Assembly (NCBI RefSeq): GCF_000328705.1
Contig: NC_019673.1
Span: forward strand, 3,534,001-3,598,000
DNA length: 64,000 bases
From: Saccharothrix espanaensis DSM 44229
GTDB lineage: Bacteria > Actinomycetota > Actinomycetes > Mycobacteriales > Pseudonocardiaceae
Direction of reading: 5' to 3'
Shown here: piece by piece, positions 62,171-64,000 of the stretch
Layout: each line of letters starts with the position of its first letter
Position numbering within the stretch: position 1 is the first letter of the stretch
Notes under the pieces: generated by a model
What the model was told of the DNA's origin: nothing
Databases searched by the model: none
The model's input: only the letters and a program-made list of their open reading frames with translations
Position numbers and translations under genes: made by a program

Positions 62171-62774
62171 ATGCCGGGCATCGCGATGTACCCGCAGCCG
62201 GGAGCCTCCGGGATATTTGTGGCCAGGGCCGGCACCGGCCGGTTTCCCGGTAGAGCAAGCCGAGCAGACCCGCGATTTCGAGACGATCGCGGACGTCGTC
62301 CCGCCACCCCTTGTCCCCGATGTGTCGGGCAACCAGGTCGGGAATCATGCCCGATGCTGCGCTCGGCTGCTCGCATCCGGTCAAGCGTGGACAACGCCAC
62401 GGCCGCCTTTCGCCGATGGTCGGGCTCGCGACGCCCGATCGTGCCGGCGTTGGCAGCGCGGCCGACGGTGTTCCGGTTCAGCCGGTTGGGTGATCCGCTG
62501 ACGACAGCGAGGGAACATCCACGACGTATTCACCGAATCGGACACTCCCCGGCCGCGCCTCCTCACGTCGTCGGATGGATCTTGACAGCGCGCTCGTCGT
62601 GCACCTTTCTGCTCGGATGTGCCCTGCGCACCGCCAGATCAGCCGATCTCGACGGGCAACGATGCGATCGGGTTTCGGCTCGAATGGTGACGAGCGGGGT
62701 AAGCGCGGCACCGCTTTGGTCGAGCGAATGGCGGCCGGTTGGGGCGCTGCGCAGGTGGGGGTGGAGAACGTGGG

Positions 62775-63140
62775 TCATGTGCCGCGCATCAGGGCGATCA
62801 CCGTCTGGGTCCGGTCGGCCACGCCGAGCTTCTGGAAAATTGAGTTCAGATGGTTCTTGACGGTGCGCTCCGAGATGTCCAGGCGGCGCGCGATGATACG
62901 GTTCGACATGCCCTGGGTGAGCAATTCCGCTACCTCGGTCTCACGTTCGGTGAACCGGTCCCACACATCTCCACCAGGACAGGGCGGCGGGTTCCGGGCC
63001 GCAGCGTGCCCCTGTCGGCACAGTTCTTCCGCACGGGCTATCAACTGTTGGGCTGCCCGCTGGTGGGCGTGCGCCTGCCGGAGCAATTCCACTAGGTCAC
63101 AAGCACTCTCGTCGTCCTGCTCGGAGGCGTTTGGAGACAT
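62775..63140 (-). CDS. LuxR-type DNA-binding regulator
   Basis: I choose ATG 63140, with a gggag site 9 bp upstream and a lower-GC promoter-like stretch beyond it; the frame is open to 63596. The 121-residue product has a helical N-terminus (CDLVELLRQAHAHQRAAQQL) and a complete LuxR/NarL helix-turn-helix (FTERETEVAELLTQGMSNRI, IARRLDISERTVKNHLNSIF, QKLGVADRTQTVIALM). No receiver domain. It belongs to the stand-alone small LuxR class common in actinobacteria; target unknown. Confidence 0.75.
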   Translation of the reverse strand: MSPNASEQDDESACDLVELLRQAHAHQRAAQQLIARAEELCRQGHAAARNPPPCPGGDVWDRFTERETEVAELLTQGMSNRIIARRLDISERTVKNHLNSIFQKLGVADRTQTVIALMRGT

Positions 63141-63629
63141 GTGTGAAATCTCCCTGACCGCAAATGACCCGTTCTTGTCCTGGTCGAAGAAGTGTCCCAC
63201 ACCAGCAGGAACCGAGTAAACCTCCATTTGGTTGTCCGCATAAAACACTATGACCCGCCACGGCGAATGACCGGGCCGGTCGGCAGACGTCCAGGATCCC
63301 TCGAAAACGGTGCCGCAAAGGGCGGTCAAGCATTTCTTCCGGGCGCGTCCGGAAGTTGCGGCACGGTCGCGAGGTCGGCCGGTGTCACGGTCGCACACGT
63401 CGTTGTCGCGCCCGATGGGCCGGTCCAGTTGCCAGGCGGTGAGCAAACCCTCGCGGAAGGGCGATCCGGCTTGCGTGGTTACCGGGTGCACCGCGTCCGC
63501 CAAGCGGGCCGCCGGTCCGGCCTGCACACCCGTGCGCGCCTCGTCCACGGCTTCGAGAGCGAGTCTGAGAATGCCACTGGCACCAGGGGCGTTCACCGGC
63601 CCTCCGGCAAGGGGTCACTTGGCGGCCGG

Positions 63630-64000
63630 CGTCCGGGTCAACGAAGGCGGCGTTGGTGACGGCGTCGCGGGAGAGCATCTGCGCGCCGCAACCGCAGCAC
63701 CCGCGGCCAGCCGTCGAACTCCGGGTCCGGCAACGAGCCCGTGTGCCCGATGCTTCGGCGTTCTTGACCAGCAGGTCCAAGCCGTCGGACTCGGCCGGCA
63801 CCGTTTGGGCGGCGGCCCTGATCTGCTCGCCGGTGTTCATGTCGCAGGCGAGCAGGAGCACCCGGCGGCCAGCTGCTCGACCTCGCCGGCCGCGGCCCCC
63901 AGGCTCGGCCGGGCCGGTGGCGATTGCCCTGCCGATGCCCTGGTGACGAGCGCTGTCCTACCTCGCAGGTCGAGCAGGTACAACGGGGATGAGATCGGTC
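63630..64000 (-). pseudogene. Short-chain dehydrogenase remnant
   Basis: From the window edge the minus strand reads YLLDLRGRTALVTRASA, a typical SDR opening, then shifts frame to VLLLACDMNTGEQIRAAAQT and SDGLDLLVKNAEAS, which correspond to the NAD-binding region and the NNAG motif (here KNAE). Downstream the frame degenerates. The gene is broken and may begin beyond the window. Confidence 0.5.

Noticed and set aside
63141-63596. Longer N-terminus for the LuxR-type regulator
   Set aside because: The upstream stretch is lower in GC and promoter-like, and ATG 63140 has a well-placed ribosome-binding site.

Overview
GC-rich actinobacterial chromosome segment with many GTG/TTG starts and stop/start (ATGA, GTGA) couplings. 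Gene content and codon use fit the Pseudonocardiales (Saccharothrix, Lentzea or Actinosynnema type); this is an inference, as no rRNA or species marker is present. No tRNA, rRNA or CRISPR array was found.

Region 1 (1-7938) holds a minus-strand operon: a TIR protein, a KGGTGRT variant ParA/MinD-type ATPase joined through a membrane segment to a solute-binding-like ectodomain, and a small membrane protein. It reads like a transmembrane TIR signalling or conflict module. Around it lie a TPR protein, a large protein with an ADP-ribosyltransferase-like C-terminus, and two small membrane proteins. The ATPase gene has a frame change exactly at two abutting perfect palindromes.

Region 2 (8043-16252) is a topoisomerase IV-like parE-parC pair carrying three inteins: one in the ParE TOPRIM motif (HNH endonuclease type) and two in ParC, one beside the HPHGD motif and one directly after the catalytic tyrosine. 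A strong terminator and short GC-rich tandem repeats follow.

Region 3 (16468-27318) looks like a single ribosomal-peptide (RiPP) locus. A promoter overlapping a Fur-like box drives a TIM-barrel gene, a complete siderophore-type ABC importer, a 36-residue precursor peptide whose internal core has alternating serines around a histidine (S-A-S-H-S), a hairpin, an E1-like/RRE partner, an alpha/beta hydrolase, a YcaO and a SagB-type dehydrogenase. A helix-turn-helix regulator and a convergent MFS exporter close it. I suggest an oxazole-containing metallophore system.

Region 4 (27575-34212) holds an FMN reductase/luciferase-like monooxygenase pair, a secreted CrtC/AttH-like protein behind a very clear promoter with two TetR-like operators, a truncated IS5 transposase, and a divergent MFS/MerR pair.

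Region 5 (34690-64000) is an accessory, decaying region. It contains a candidate PD-(D/E)XK nuclease with a coupled small protein, a frameshifted eCIS-type (DUF4157) putative toxin, a large secreted RHS protein with an orphan C-terminal domain and a coupled downstream gene, a secreted amidase-domain protein, and a three-repeat trefoil-like protein. Two nested insertion sequences lie here (ISAzo13 in IS3; IS1182 in IS3), both with target duplications. Several genes are broken: serine recombinases, a LuxR regulator, a ricin-like protein and an SDR.
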